Shown piece by piece: positions 1 to 39,018 of a DNA stretch of 64,000 nt. Below the pieces are notes generated by a model. That model had not been told where the DNA came from, ran no database searches, and saw only the letters and a program-made list of their open reading frames with translations. The DNA is from Dioscorea cayenensis subsp. rotundata (lineage: Eukaryota; Streptophyta; Magnoliopsida; Dioscoreales; Dioscoreaceae). The stretch spans positions 22,023,613 to 22,087,612 of the forward strand of contig NC_052474.1 of NCBI RefSeq assembly GCF_009730915.1, in the 5' to 3' direction. The translations under genes and the position numbers were made by a program. Position 1 is the first letter of the stretch. The number at the start of each line of letters is the position of its first letter.

Positions 1-26623
<26,623 letters not shown>

Positions 26624-27181
26624 TTGAGCTCTCAAAGGGTGAAGCGAGGTGAGATTAGAGGAAGACAGTGGAACAAATGAGCAACAAGAAGAAGAAGAAG
26701 AAGAAGACGGTCGGGGGCGATGACTTCAATGCGCGCATAGACTTGACCGAAAGTGAAGAAAGGCGCAATTAGAGTTTCCATTTGTTTAAAATATCCATTT
26801 GCCAATTCTTTGTTTTTTTATATCCAATTTTGTAATATATATATATTATATTATATATTTTACAAGATATGTTTTGAAAACAACATCCTTGTTTATATAT
26901 ATATATATATATATATTTTATATTTTTAAATTTTTTTAAAAAATATTTAATATTTTCAAAACATTGGTTCTCTAATTTTTAACGTAGTACATTAGAGACT
27001 TTTTAATCATTTTTTTTCCTATCAACTCACCATAAATTCTTGGTGAGCAAATACCAGAAATCATTAGTGGGCAGTCCTTTGTACTGTCGGTCACTAATGA
27101 ATATTTGGGCTCAGCGTGGTGGCCATGTGAGTAAAGGTTATGAGAAATTATGAGAGAGTGAGAGATGGTGAGTTAAAAAAA
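26624..27181. other. 5' flank of the acyl-activating enzyme gene, AT-rich spacer
   Basis: On the minus strand the leader has a CTT trinucleotide tract (26686-26708 on +, as GAA) and a TTGACC W-box-like core near 26743 on +. Beyond 26810 it is AT-rich, with (TA)n at about 26893-26917. No gene is seen. Confidence 0.5.
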
Positions 27182-27540
27182 GGGTAAATTTTTTATTAGG
27201 TAATTAAACTTTGACTCATTTTTATTTTAATTACTAAACTTTAACTTACATCAATTTAATCATTCAACTTTAATTTGATTTCATAATGCAATAAATTAAA
27301 ATTTTCAACTTTTAATTGATTATATGACTGTCTGAAATACGAGTTAATTTTCCCCATGACATTTTATTAAATCTATTAAAGGTGTTCATGTCATTGAAAA
27401 AAAATCATATCATTTATTTAGGAACCAAAATCTCTTAATTTATTATACATAAAAATTAAATTAAAATTTAATAGCTAAATTGATGTAAATTGAAATTCGA
27501 TGATTAAAATAAAAATAAATCAAAGTTTAGTGACCTACCC
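27182..27540. mobile_element. Foldback MITE with about 90 bp inverted repeats
   Basis: The left arm (from GGGTAAATT, then TAATTAAACTTTGACTCATT) and the right arm (ending CAAAGTTTAGTGACCTACCC) are inverted copies over about 90 bp, with scattered mismatches. Both contain the TTTTTATTTTAAT and TACATCAATTTA blocks. The element is 359 bp with no coding capacity. It lies between the acyl-activating enzyme gene and the glucanase gene. Confidence 0.8.
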
Positions 27541-28790
27541 GTATGAAGACTTTTATAACATTTATGAATAAAAAATTCATATGCAAGAGCAGCTAAGAAT
27601 GTGAATGTAGCTGGCAGAACCCAACCCTGCATATGAAGACATTTATAACATTTATGAATGCACAGAGCAATTCAACCAAAAACGAGGACAAATTGATTAA
27701 AGCCAAAATTAAAGTCCTCAATCGGACCCAACATGTTCAGTCCAAGAACCTTCTCATCATAATAAATGGACTCTTGTTTTCCAAAATAAATAATCAAGAC
27801 AACACAATGGATGAGACACATCATTAATAACGAGTAAATGAGCCCAATCTTTGAAAAAGGAAAATGAAAAAAAAAAAAACCAACCAACCAACCAACGTGT
27901 CAGACTAGATCCACTGGATCAAGTTAAAAATCTCGACCTAGTGCTGTGAAAGAAATCATCACTCTCCACTTTCATTTCTTCATGCTCGGAACTTGCAAGA
28001 TCCATAACCTGCAAACCATTGTAACACATTTTTTAATCATTCTTTATGATTTAATAAATCTAATTACTCATAATATAATTTTTTTAAATAATATGGATAA
28101 ATTATCACACATCCACTATATTTTAACTAGGAAAGAGTTAGAATCACCCACAAGTAAAGATTGGAATCCATAAATTGTTCACATTCAATTCTGCAAGTCA
28201 GCTCTCTTTCTGAAAAGTGAATTTTGTACAATACAAGGTTATAGCACTAATTTTTTTTTTTTTTTTTTACTAACTAACCAAAAACACATTTTTTATTTTA
28301 TTACATTGTAATTAAGAGATTTTGAATTTGAGGTCTCAAAATCTCTTAAACACAAGTAAAATAGGAAACCACTAAACTATTATTTTGGTTTGAGCACTAT
28401 TTATATTACTGTTGTTATACATGTATGTGTCTCCCTATTTCTATTTTCTCAACTAAAAATCTACCATCGATGAATTCTCATATATATATATATATATATA
28501 TATAAATATCATCTTTAGAGGCATCTCTTAGAAGAGCAGATACATCAGTATCTAACTACTCTAATCATATCTTTGATTTTTTTTCTTTTACCAAGATAAA
28601 TGATTAGACCGCTAAAAATCATGTAAGTATTTGCACCACTTATTCATATGAACAGTTTTAACGAGAACCGTAGATCAATATATCAATTTGTCATCTATCA
28701 CCCCTAGCCTCTAGATCTTCTCGCACGCTACCTTAGCCACGTAAAACTTTATGAACACATAAATGCAAATAAATAATAAATAAATAAGAG
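27541..28790. other. AT-rich spacer downstream of the glucanase gene
   Basis: Contains a short direct duplication (TATGAAGAC-TTTATAACATTTATGAAT at about 27541 and 27632), poly-T at about 28252-28269, and a (TA)n microsatellite at 28480-28504. No gene is seen. Confidence 0.6.
28480..28504. repeat. (TA)n microsatellite
   Basis: About twelve TA units, followed by TAAATATC. Confidence 0.95.
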
Positions 28791-30279
28791 TTAAAACTCA
28801 CTGGGGTCCTTTGTGGTCTGCACAGCAAGGCCACCAAAGAAGCAAGTGCCGCCGGAGTACCGAAACTGTTGCCAATACGAGTTGAACGCATAGCTCGCGT
28901 GCGCCACCACCGTGTTCGGCCGGAAACACTCCTTCCCTTTCTCTATCCCCTCGCACGTCCCATTCCCTTGCCCACAAGCATACGCCAATGCCGCCACCAA
29001 CGCCTTCTCATCCACCCCCTTCTCCTCATCCACCACGCACCATATCTTCCCCTTGTACGGCGCGTTGTTCGTCGGCGCCGGCAAGGGTGGGTACTTCCTG
29101 TCCGGCAATTTCCCGGTTAGATCAACTGGGTAAACCCTAGTGCCATTTGGGTATAACAATCCCCAGTGCCTCTCCGTCCCTGGCCCGCCTTTCAGGTTCT
29201 CGTTGTATAAAGCGAAGATCATCGCCGGAATCACCATCCCTGGCCTCGCCGGAGTGCCGATCGGTGGTTTGTGGGATAATCGGCGGGCGAGGTTTCGGTT
29301 ATAGGTGGCGGCGTTGAAGATGTTGGCTCCGATCTGGTCGATGTCGCAGTTGTTCGGCCAGCCAGTCTCGGCGACGAAGATCGGAATCTGGCCAAACCCT
29401 AGCCGGGTCATGGCGGCGAAGACGGCGTCCAGCATCTGATCAAAGAGATTCGTGTAGGTGAGGCCGGAGCCAGGATCGGTGTAGTACTTGCTCGGATTCC
29501 CGGCGAAAAGCGCGTAATCGAGATCGATGGAGCTAGGGTTCGCGGCCCAGGGGAAGTAAGGGTAGACATCAACGAAGTAGAAGGATTTGCTGGAGTTTAG
29601 GAATCGGAGCAGAGGGGTGATGACGGAGGTGGCGATGTCGGCGCGGAAAGCGCCGGCGGAAGGGGGAAAGGAGACGCTGAGAGAGTCCATAGCTAGAGTA
29701 GTGCCGAGTTTGATGTTATGAATGGAGTGAGATCGGAGAGAGCGCTTGAGATTAGCCATGGCGGGGACGAGGTGAGGCCAAGTGGAGTTGGAGATGGAGA
29801 AGTCGGAGAGGATCTCGTTGCCGACGAGGAGGTAGCGAATGCGAGCTTTAGGGTAGAAAGGGAGGATTTGGGAGGAGACCCAGGAATCGGAGAAGGATTG
29901 GTTGGAGGCGACGGAAGGGATGAGCTGGTTAGGGAGCATGACGGAGACTCGGATGCCGGTGCCGGAGACGGCGGAAAGGACGGTGGCGTTGGCATCGTAG
30001 ATCTTGACGGCTTTGGCTCGGAGTCGCCGGATTAGCTCGATGGACCTCGCCGGTGGAGGTAAGTTGTCCCCTAACTGTCCTAAGTTCACTCCTATTCTTA
30101 GGGAGGTAGTAGCATTCACTACAACACATCAAGAATTAATTTAGAAATTTTTTAATTATTTTATTTAATTATTTTTTTTTCAAAAATAAATAAATAAATA
30201 AATGAAGAGATAGATGGAACTTACAATGTGAGGTGAGGGAGGAGAGGATGAGGAGGAGGAGGAAGAGGAGGAAGGACAT
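28791..30279 (-). CDS. Glucan endo-1,3-beta-glucosidase, GH17 with C-terminal X8 (CBM43) domain
   Basis: Two exons on the minus strand: 30279-30225 and 30118-28791, with a GT-AG intron of 106 bp, giving 460 residues. Exon 1 encodes a Leu-rich signal peptide (MSFLLFLLLL...). The GH17 domain opens with IGVNLGQLGDNLPPP. The acid/base Glu lies in LVGNEIL (about residue 120) and the nucleophile Glu in VAETGWPN (about 269). The X8 domain begins at IWCVVDEEKG (about 370) and keeps its conserved Cys and the ASYAFNSYWQ block. The family hydrolyses 1,3-beta-glucan (callose) in the cell wall or at plasmodesmata, and X8 binds that glucan. There is no clear hydrophobic GPI signal at the C-terminus (ends TTKDPSEF), so secretion without an anchor is my inference. 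Exon 2 is strongly GC-rich compared with the flanks. Confidence 0.96.
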
Positions 30280-30343
30280 GGTAGTTTTTGGAAGAGAGGG
30301 TGAAGGAATTGAGAGGGGAAATGTTTAGATGCTTTAAGAATGT

Positions 30344-30346
<3 letters not shown>

Positions 30347-30379
<33 letters not shown>
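30347..30379 (-). repeat. (CT)n tract in the 5' leader of the glucanase gene
   Basis: About sixteen AG units on the + strand, read as CT on the coding strand, 70-100 bp upstream of the start codon. Plant BBR/BPC (GAGA-binding) factors bind such tracts; use here is inference. Confidence 0.9.
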
Positions 30380-30381
<2 letters not shown>

Positions 30382-30429
30382 TTAGGTTGTTAGATTTGAA
30401 TAAAAGTTTTGGGTTTTTGTTCAACGGTA

Positions 30430-33400
30430 GGAAGCGGAGGGAAGGTAGGGGGGACTGAGGTGATGATCACTAGTAAGGTCTACTTTACATGCATTGCGTG
30501 CTTTAATCAATTGAATACGTATAAATAAGTTTTTTTTTTTTAATATATAGTATGTTTATGGTAATTTAATTTATTGATCAGATCTGCTGTTTTAGTGTTC
30601 AAATTTTTTTTTTTTCTGTTTTAAAATTTATTAGGAAATAAACAATAATAAGACCCCAAAACCGAGCTTGGTGAAGGACATGATGTGAAGATTCCAACGA
30701 TCCATGAACCGCAAAAAATATGGCGCACCAATCAATACATATGGTCTTATTATTATCATTTTAGCTCTTTATTTAGGAATGAGTTGCCAAGCTTGAGCCT
30801 TGTCTGCTTCCCAAAGTCAAGATTCCCATGAAAGTTGAGAACATTAGCAAATTTAATTTTATCTATCTATTGTATATCATGATTTTCAAAATAAAAATAA
30901 AAAAAAAGAATGAAAAAATAGTTTAAAATTTGTGTTTTATCTCAAAACTGATTCCTTGTACAAACTTAAAATTACAACTTTTAACTAGGTAGTTTCGTTT
31001 AGGTAACTACTTTGTCTAAAATGCTTCATAGTGTCGATCTGAAGTTTCATACGAAGGATCATTTGCATGTTGATTGGAATAATTTTAGTCTTTTCATATG
31101 TTTGTATGATAATAATGCCTTTTATGTTGTGGGTGTTATTATTATGTTAATGCTCTCTTTTTAGATTTGTAGGGTTATCAAAATAGTTCATCTTGATTAT
31201 GAAGCATCTGTTTCTTTTATTTTTCAATTTTTTTAATTTAATATAAAAGTATTCAATTGGTTTAAGTTGTGTTTAATTAATGCATTAGAATGTATGTTGA
31301 GCAATTTTTATTTTTTTTTGGCAAATTGCTTCGATAGAAAAATCATCTCATGAACTGAGAACATGACAGGCGGGTATTGAGATGCAAATCACTCCGCCAC
31401 GCTCTTGTTTCTCCCATAATAGATCCATCATGCATTTTACTAGTCGAGAAACACATGAAAACTAGTGGGCTATACTTCCGTTTTTTTTTTTAATTATTTT
31501 AGTTAATGTCAAATATTTGTTAGTATTAATATTTTAAAAAATAAATAAAGAAATATTCTAGCCTAGTATTCCCATTCCTATGTTTTCCATTGAATAATAT
31601 GCCGCCGCAGCACCTTCCTCTCAACTACTGAAGCGTGCAAATCACTGAACAAAGAAAGTTCTAATATTCCCATCCTACAAACCTACTTGTCATCATTGAG
31701 CAAACTCCACTGTTGTGGAAAAAGACTTATTTAAATATAGTTTCTATTTAATATATGATCCAAAAAATATCATCGCCTCATTTTTTTTTTTTAATAATTT
31801 ATGAGGTTGGTCATATCATCATCCGTTTCTACTTTAAATTTTTATATTAATTGGATATCATTGATAAAAATAATTAGACGTGCTTTCCATGTTTGTTCAA
31901 CTAATGTGTAGAATATAGTAAGCGAGAAACTATTATTATACTTTTTTTTTTCTAAATATCAAAATGTAGCCAAATTATTATGTGATTGTTTGGTATGAAT
32001 AAATCCAAAATATTAAAAGAAAAAAAATATGTAAACACATTGCTATAAGACAATATATTCTTTTTATTTATTCACTCTCACTCATATTTTCCTTTTCTTT
32101 TCCTCCCATAAATAGACAAATATACTGAGAGAAAACAAATAATTATAACCAAATTATTATGTGATCGATTTTTAAAATAAATAAAAAATCCACATATATA
32201 TATTTACAAAATGAACGTGATAGAGAATCTATATATTGTAGTCACACTTTTTCTCGCTACTTGATGTGGAACTAAAAGTTTTTCTATGGGGCTCACAAAG
32301 GTCAGATCTGGTCACAAATGTTAGATTTGGGTGTATAAGAGATGGGTTTGAGCTGACCCATATTCAACACAAATAAGAAAAGAGATGGGTTTGGGCTGGC
32401 CTAACCCAACACAATTAAGGAATAGTCCGGTCCTCCTCGCAATTTAAGTAGGCCTGTGTCTCAAGTGGGTTAACTTCGCCAGTCTCGCTATTTCGTCTTT
32501 AACTTTTTAGTCTGTTTTTTGTTTTTCACTTGTTTCCCTCACCTATAGTGAGGGTTATTTGTTCCAGTGTGTGCATGTAATGTTTTTTTGTTGGATGTTT
32601 CGTTTCTGCTTTTCTATTCAATAAATCAGTGATTTATTCATTATTAAAAAAAAAATTAAAACACGTGAATATCTATTGCTTCATAGTTATATAATTTATT
32701 TATTCGGTTATTCTTAATTTTTGATGTATCTTTTATATCGTATTATATGTTCAAAGTAGTACATATCACTTAACTTTGGGTTAACCACCTTTTTTTTTCC
32801 CAGTTATTAGTATATTATTCATTAAATTCAATATAATGTTTTATATGTTCAAACTAGTACATATCACTCAGCTTTGGGTTACCCTCCTTTTCTTTGGTTG
32901 TAACCAAATTAGTATATTATTCATTAAATTCAATATTTTTACAAAAAGACATTGTAAACCTTTGAGGACTAAGTTAAAATCAATATTTCTCAAACAAAAA
33001 ATAATAATAATAAAAGACATTAGCTCTTCTTATTCCATTCGCACCATTATCCATTTTTAGATAATCCTAAGAGATAACAAAGTCATTGGATGCTAACTAG
33101 GCTCTTGTTGAGGCCTCCAAAAATAACTACGCATGTTAAGATATAGCAAGTACCATAAGAGTGTCAAATAATATATAGAAAAGCCAAGAATGAGGACAAC
33201 ACCTCCAAATTTTTTATTTTTTATTTTTTATTTTTTTATATGATACCGCTAAAATTTTTCAACATAAGAATAATCTCCCCATCTTTGTTCCTATTAGGAT
33301 TTATGTGGTATTCTTTTATGTAAATCACCTATAAATTTTAGATTTTTTTTAAAAATTACTTAATACAAGTGCGCTTGTGGATTAATATTTATTACATTAA

Positions 33401-34200
33401 ATATAAACTAGCATATAAATTTTTTTTAAAAAAAATACTCCAAATGTTTAATAATGTAGAGCAAAACAAAAAATTTAAAATTTATACAAATAGAACAATC
33501 CAATTTAATACATAGATTTTAACAACCTCAACAACACTACTTAACCTTGCAATTAACAAAAATTAAATAATTGATTAGAAATTTAATATATATATATATA
33601 TTTGTATTTTTTTATGAAGATTAAATGAAAATTTAAAATTATACATTTACTTTAGTAAAAATACTGTTTGTGTCTATTTAAATTTTACATTTATTGAAAA
33701 TACAATTGAATGCGAATTAAATTCTTTTTTTTTTTTCTTTTATTTGATAAGGTTGTGAACTGAATTGAATTCTAACAGGGAAAATATATCAAATATATCA
33801 TATATATATATATATATACATTCGTTTTTCAAGTATCTAAATAAAATATTAATTTTGAGATACGGTGATACATTTCAGAATCAGCACATCATCATCAAAT
33901 CAATTATTGTACAAATAAAGTAATAACTTTACAGAAAGACGAACATACTTTAAAAATAATAAATAAATAAATAAATAAATAAAAATTAGAAAGAAAACCC
34001 TGCAAAGATCTTCAAGCACATGACCTCACGTCCTCCAAATCATCAGCCGTTCATTTCTTCAGACGCTAATCTCAAAGCAATATCAATGTTTCCAGATTCA
34101 TCCCTCCTGGACACTCTATCCACTTCTGATCATATCTCGCCACGTTGATCAGTAAAAAGACCATCTTTTTTTCTCCACATTTCGCTTTCTTGCACTCCTT
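30430..34200. other. AT-rich intergenic region between divergent glucanase and SBP1 genes
   Basis: No gene is supported. It contains poly-T and poly-A runs, a (TA)n stretch at about 33803-33820, an AAAT/AATA tetranucleotide tract at about 33957-33982, and a direct duplication (separate entry). Around 32335-32420 a GAGATGGGTTTG-GGCTG block occurs twice. Bases 34000-34212 lead into the SBP1 5' leader. Confidence 0.6.
32745..32935. repeat. Imperfect tandem duplication, period about 98 bp
   Basis: Both copies share TATATGTTCAAA(G/C)TAGTACATATCACT near the start and TATTATTCATTAAATTCAAT at the end. The second copy starts at about 32842. Confidence 0.8.
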
Positions 34201-34214
34201 CTTCTTCTTCGTTT

Positions 34215-34216
<2 letters not shown>

Positions 34217-34247
<31 letters not shown>
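34217..34247 (+). repeat. (TC)n tract in the 5' leader of SBP1
   Basis: About fifteen TC units, 40-70 bp upstream of the start codon on the coding strand, similar in kind and place to the tract of the divergent glucanase gene. Confidence 0.92.
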
Positions 34248-34251
<4 letters not shown>

Positions 34252-34287
34252 GGGGATTCTTTGGGGGTGATCTGGGAGGACACAGTG

Positions 34288-37200
34288 ATGGCGGAGGTGG
34301 AGGTGAAGGATGTGTCTTGCTGTGCTGGCGGTGGTGGTGTTGGTCCGGGCTATGCGACGCCGTTGAAAGCCATGTCTGGACCTAGAGAAACGATCCTTTA
34401 TGTTACTTGTGTTTATAATGGTACTGGTTTTTCTTCTTTCCTGTTGATTTATTTTTGCGAGATTTGGTTGGAAGCTTGATCTTTGAGATGGAAGTTTTTG
34501 AATTTTTTTATTTGATGGATGGGAAAGGAGGGGTTGGGTATAGGGAGTGAGAAAGAGGAGAGAATGCTGCGAAGTCGTTTGGTGGGTTTAGTTGTTTGAT
34601 TTTCTGTCCGAAAGTTTATTTTTTTTTTTCTTTTTCCCGAAGTGATTTTGGTGAAATTCGTTGCATTTTTTTTTTAATATCACTTTGATGTGTTCTTAGT
34701 GAAACTAATGGAGTGGAAGTGATTTGGATCCTGAAATCAAGAAAGTTTGATTTTTAACTTGTGCAATGGTAAAGAGAGTGGTACTCCTTTACTAGTTTTC
34801 CTATTTACCAGTACTACCCCTGCATGTTAAAGCTTTGGATAGATTTGTGCATCTTCTTTGTTGATAGCTTGCTCTTCTTCGAGAATTCAGTGATTCGTGC
34901 TGTAAACTTTGACAGAAACCAAGAGGATCACATATTTCATTGTTGTTTATTTATATATGTTAGATAAAAATGGGTAGATGGGGTGTGTATGAATGTATAT
35001 GTAGAAACCAGTCACTGATTTTGATTTGATTTATTTTATCAGTATGATTCAACTGATTTAAAGAAAAGGTAATTGGTGGATTTTTGTTCCACAAAACTCA
35101 CTTCCAGTGTAGTTTGATTATGATCTCAAAGAGGTGTAAATGGTTTAGGTTGTGGAGTGCAAAAATCTTTTAGTCAGGAAAGCTTTATTATTTTACTTAT
35201 AGAGATGTGAAGAAAGTGGCGAGGCAGGGAGAGCCAGGCCATTTGGAGTTTCATTATAGGCATTATTTAGGAAGTGTGAGTTTTCTGGAAGTGCTCGACT
35301 TTTTCCAAATTTAATTTTACCTCTGAATTGAAGTGCTTGTTTTTGTTTATTTGTTTGTTTAATAGTGGAATATTGACTTTGATATCTTTGATATTTTTCC
35401 ATATGTTGTCAAGAATGATGACCTGTTCACCTTGTTGAAGAAAAGTAGGATAAGCTTTGATGGCTACTCTTGTGCTGCCTTGGGAGTTTTTTGCCTATCT
35501 AGTTACTTTTTTTTCTTGGGAGTCCTATCTATTTTTGATTTGATATATTGGAAACTTGGAATATTTTCACTAGGTTTACATTGTTGGTGTTTGTGGACTG
35601 AATTCTTGTACTCTAAATGTCTGGTTAGACTTAATAAACATGGACTATATTTTAAAACTTTTTTATTTTCTAGAAATGCTCAGACTGAACTACTTGGTAA
35701 TTGCTAGTACATGAAAGCATTGACTTCTTTGATTGTGTTCTGTTATGTTACAGGCACTGGAATCGAGAAGCCTGATTTCTTAGCAACAGTAGATGTTGAT
35801 CCTAACTCTGCAACTTATTCAAAAGTTATCCATAGGCTGCATATGCCTTACGTTGGTGATGAGCTACATCACTCTGGTTGGAATTCCTGCAGCTCTTGCC
35901 ATGGGGACCCTTTGGCAGCTAGGCGCTATCTCATTCTACCTTCATTGTTGTAAGACTGTTTCCTTTCGCTCAGTGACTTTAGTTTGTCAAAGTGTAAAAC
36001 AAATGGCATTCATCTTGCTCTGAAAGAGATTAATTTTCACCAACTTTAACATTTTATATCATTTGACCTCTTCAACTTGTGATCCAGTTCATTCTCAAAC
36101 AGATATGTTAACTTGCTCTGTTTTTAGCGTGGGATAAAAAGTATTAAACTAGCATAGTGCAGAGATATATGTTGTATGTATTTACACCACTAAGTAGTCC
36201 ATAGTTTTTGTAAATGTGACAGAACATTCACTTGAATGCGTTGTATGGTTGTAATCATGCTTCATCATCTTTGATATTAATTTAGTTTCGGTTTGCTGTA
36301 TCTGTTCAGGTCAAGTCGCATATATGCTGTTGACACTGCAAGCAATCCAAGAGCTCCATCTGTACATAAGGTTGTTGATCCCACTGATATTGTTCAAAAG
36401 ACTCAACTAGCATATCCTCATACTTCCCATTGCCTTGCGTCTGGTGACATTCTGGTGTCTTGCCTCGGAGACAAAGATGGAAATGCAAAAGGGAGTGGCT
36501 TCCTCCTCCTCGATTCAAATTTCAATGTTAAAGGAAGGTATGTTTATTTGAAAGTTTCTCTTATGTAGATGCACTCTTTATATATTTCTCTGCAATTATG
36601 AAATGAAGCTATGATACATTATGTCTGCTGCAATGGTAATTTCTTTACAATCACACGATTGGTTATCTTAATAGTTCTCTGCGGTCTAGCAGTTTCATGC
36701 TATATGCTTTGTTTTCTGTTGTACTTGCTTAGAGAATATTCTTAATTGGGCATTCCTATGCTGACAAGTTAATGGGTGTGAGACAAGTGGCTGCATGCTT
36801 TGTTATTAATGGATTGAAGTTTTCATCTAAACATGCTAGATCATTAGGTGCATGCAATCTGCAATACTTAGAAAACAAATTCCTGAAATATGTTACAATA
36901 TCATGATACTACTCGCAACTTCATCAAGGAAAAAATTGGCATCGGAAATGATTACAGTATTAGATCTCTGCTTTTTCTTTCTTTATTCGTTTTCAATTGG
37001 ATTATATATGCTTCTTGTTCAGATGGGAAAAGCCAGGCCATAGCCCAGCCTTTGGCTATGATTTCTGGTACCAACCTCGACACAAGACCATGATTAGCTC
37101 ATCGTGGGGTGCTCCTGCAGCTTTTAGTAAAGGCTTCGACCTCCAGCATGTATCTGACGGACTCTATGGACAGCATTTGTATGTATACAGTTGGCCTGAT

Positions 37201-38253
37201 GGCGAACTGAAGCAGACATTGGACCTTGGCAGCACTGGACTCTTGCCATTAGAGGTGAGTATAACATCTGAAATATCCAAATTAAAGTGGATATGTTTGG
37301 GAACAAGATAAAGTTTCAATTTTCTTTGCAGACTCGGTTTCTTCATGATCCTACCAAGGCTATCGGCTTTGTGGGGAGTGCTCTGAGCAGCAACATGGTG
37401 AGGTTTTTTAAGACCTCAGATGAATCTTGGAATCATGAGGTAATTAAAGTTACTCATCTTGATCTTCACCAAGAGATAATTTTGGTTTTAGATCACAATG
37501 TGAACAACCACTGTATTTCTTTTTTCCACAGGTTGTGATAAAAGTGAAACCACTTAAAGTGCGCAACTGGATTCTCCCTGAAATGCCTGGTCTGATAACT
37601 GATTTCCTTATCTCGCTTGATGACCGTTTCCTCTATTTTGTCAATTGGCTCCATGGGGATGTGCGGCAATACAACATTGAGGATCCTGGAAAGCCCGTTT
37701 TGACTGGCCAAGTATGGGTGGGAGGACTTCTTCAGAAAGGAAGTGAAGTGGTATATGTTACGGAAGACGGAACTGAATCACAGTTTGATGTTCCTGAGAT
37801 ACAGGTATCTCTTATTCATTCTTTATATAATATGATATCATAACTGCTCACATTATGTCAAATGATCAAAACAGAAGTTTCTGAAACATTTATTGAGGAT
37901 GATTCAGAGTGAAACATTGCTTGAGATGAAGTTTGTATGCTCATTTTTTTATCTGTTTTTAACAAAACCAGGGCTATAAGCTTAGAGGAGGGCCACAGAT
38001 GATCCAGTTGAGCTTGGACGGGAAGCGGCTTTATATCACTAACTCACTTTTCAGTGAATGGGATAAGCAGTTCTACCCTGAGCTGACCAAGCAAGGTTCT
38101 CACATGTTGCAAATCGACGTTAACACCGGGGAAGGAGGGCTTTCTGTTAACCCAAACTTCTTTGTGGATTTTGGAGCTGAACCTGATGGACCATCTCTAG
38201 CTCATGAAATGCGATATCCCGGGGGTGATTGCACTTCTGATATATGGATATAA
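34288..38253 (+). CDS. SBP1: Selenium-binding protein 1 (methanethiol oxidase family)
   Basis: Seven exons: 34288-34420, 35754-35949, 36310-36537, 37023-37254, 37332-37439, 37532-37804, 37972-38253. All introns are GT-AG, phases agree, and the product is 483 residues (plant SBP1 about 490). The N-terminus has a Cys pair (SCCAGG). The conserved CSSCHGD lies at about residues 90-96. Later family blocks include [53 protein letters not shown] and the C-terminal [14 protein letters not shown]. Members are cytosolic beta-propeller proteins that bind selenium and other metals through Cys/His and, in the characterised human and bacterial cases, oxidise methanethiol. Plant SBP1 is linked to sulfur and cadmium stress. 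The start is the first ATG after the CT tract and gives the expected N-terminus. Intron 1 is 1.3 kb. Confidence 0.97.
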
Positions 38254-38368
38254 AAGGGATGAGTTCACCATACAATAATGCAGAAATCTGTGGTTTATCT
38301 GCAGCAAAAGTACAGGTTCACTCCCAACTCTTTACCAGCAGCTATTATGTTACTTGTGTTGAATCTAC

Positions 38369-38388
38369 AATAAAACCAGGGCAATAAA
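38369..38388 (+). terminator. Candidate polyadenylation signals of SBP1
   Basis: Two AATAAA hexamers (38369-38374 and 38383-38388) lie about 115-135 bp after the stop codon. No RNA evidence is available. Confidence 0.5.
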
Positions 38389-38389
38389 G

Positions 38390-38890
38390 CTATGTTAACA
38401 ATGTATGTCTGACATTAAGCCTTGATTTAAATATAAAGTTATTTCAGCTATGAGAATTAAAATTTTTTTTTTAAATTTTTTTGGTTTTTCAGTTTTGCAA
38501 AAACATGATAGAGGTTTATTTTTTTAAACTATGTGATTTCTTCCGCTAGTAAAAAAAGAAAAATCATTATTAAACCCTTAAAGGTGTTAGCTTACATGAA
38601 TAAAATGATCATTTTATTATAAAAAATATAACGTTTAACAACAAAACATAATTTTCACATGATTTTATTTGGTAAAAAATGATCCTACATCAAATTATTT
38701 TTTCCAAGGGGCCTCATATCGGTAATTTCTTTTTTTTTTAAAAAAAAAAAAATTTAGTAGATGAATCCTACCCAACATGTTAAAACAAATATCAACCATT
38801 AAATCCAAATCCAAAGGTCAAAAACTCCATCTCAACCAAGTCAAACTCCCTGATATATTCCCCCCTTTTCCATGCATGCAAGCAAGTAGT
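38390..38890. other. AT-rich spacer between SBP1 and the phytocyanin gene
   Basis: Contains poly-T at about 38462-38480 and a poly-T/poly-A pair at 38730-38751. No gene is seen. Confidence 0.6.
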
Positions 38891-38892
38891 CC

Positions 38893-38900
38893 TATATATA
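38893..38900 (+). promoter_or_regulatory. Candidate TATA box of the phytocyanin gene
   Basis: TATATATA, 118 bp upstream of the start codon, followed by a C/T-rich leader suitable for a plant transcription start about 30 bp downstream. Confidence 0.5.
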
Positions 38901-39018
38901 TTCTTCCCCCATGATCTCCACTTCCCCATTAATTTTCCCACTATTAAAACAAACCTCCCCCCCACATCCCCCTCTTCTTCATCACCACTCATCATCATCT
39001 TCTTCTTTCTCTCACACA

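Noticed and set aside
29693..30035. Overlapping long open frames on both strands over the glucanase exon
   Set aside because: They are a by-product of GC-rich codon use in the GH17 exon and show low-complexity Pro/Ser or Gly/Val/Glu composition.
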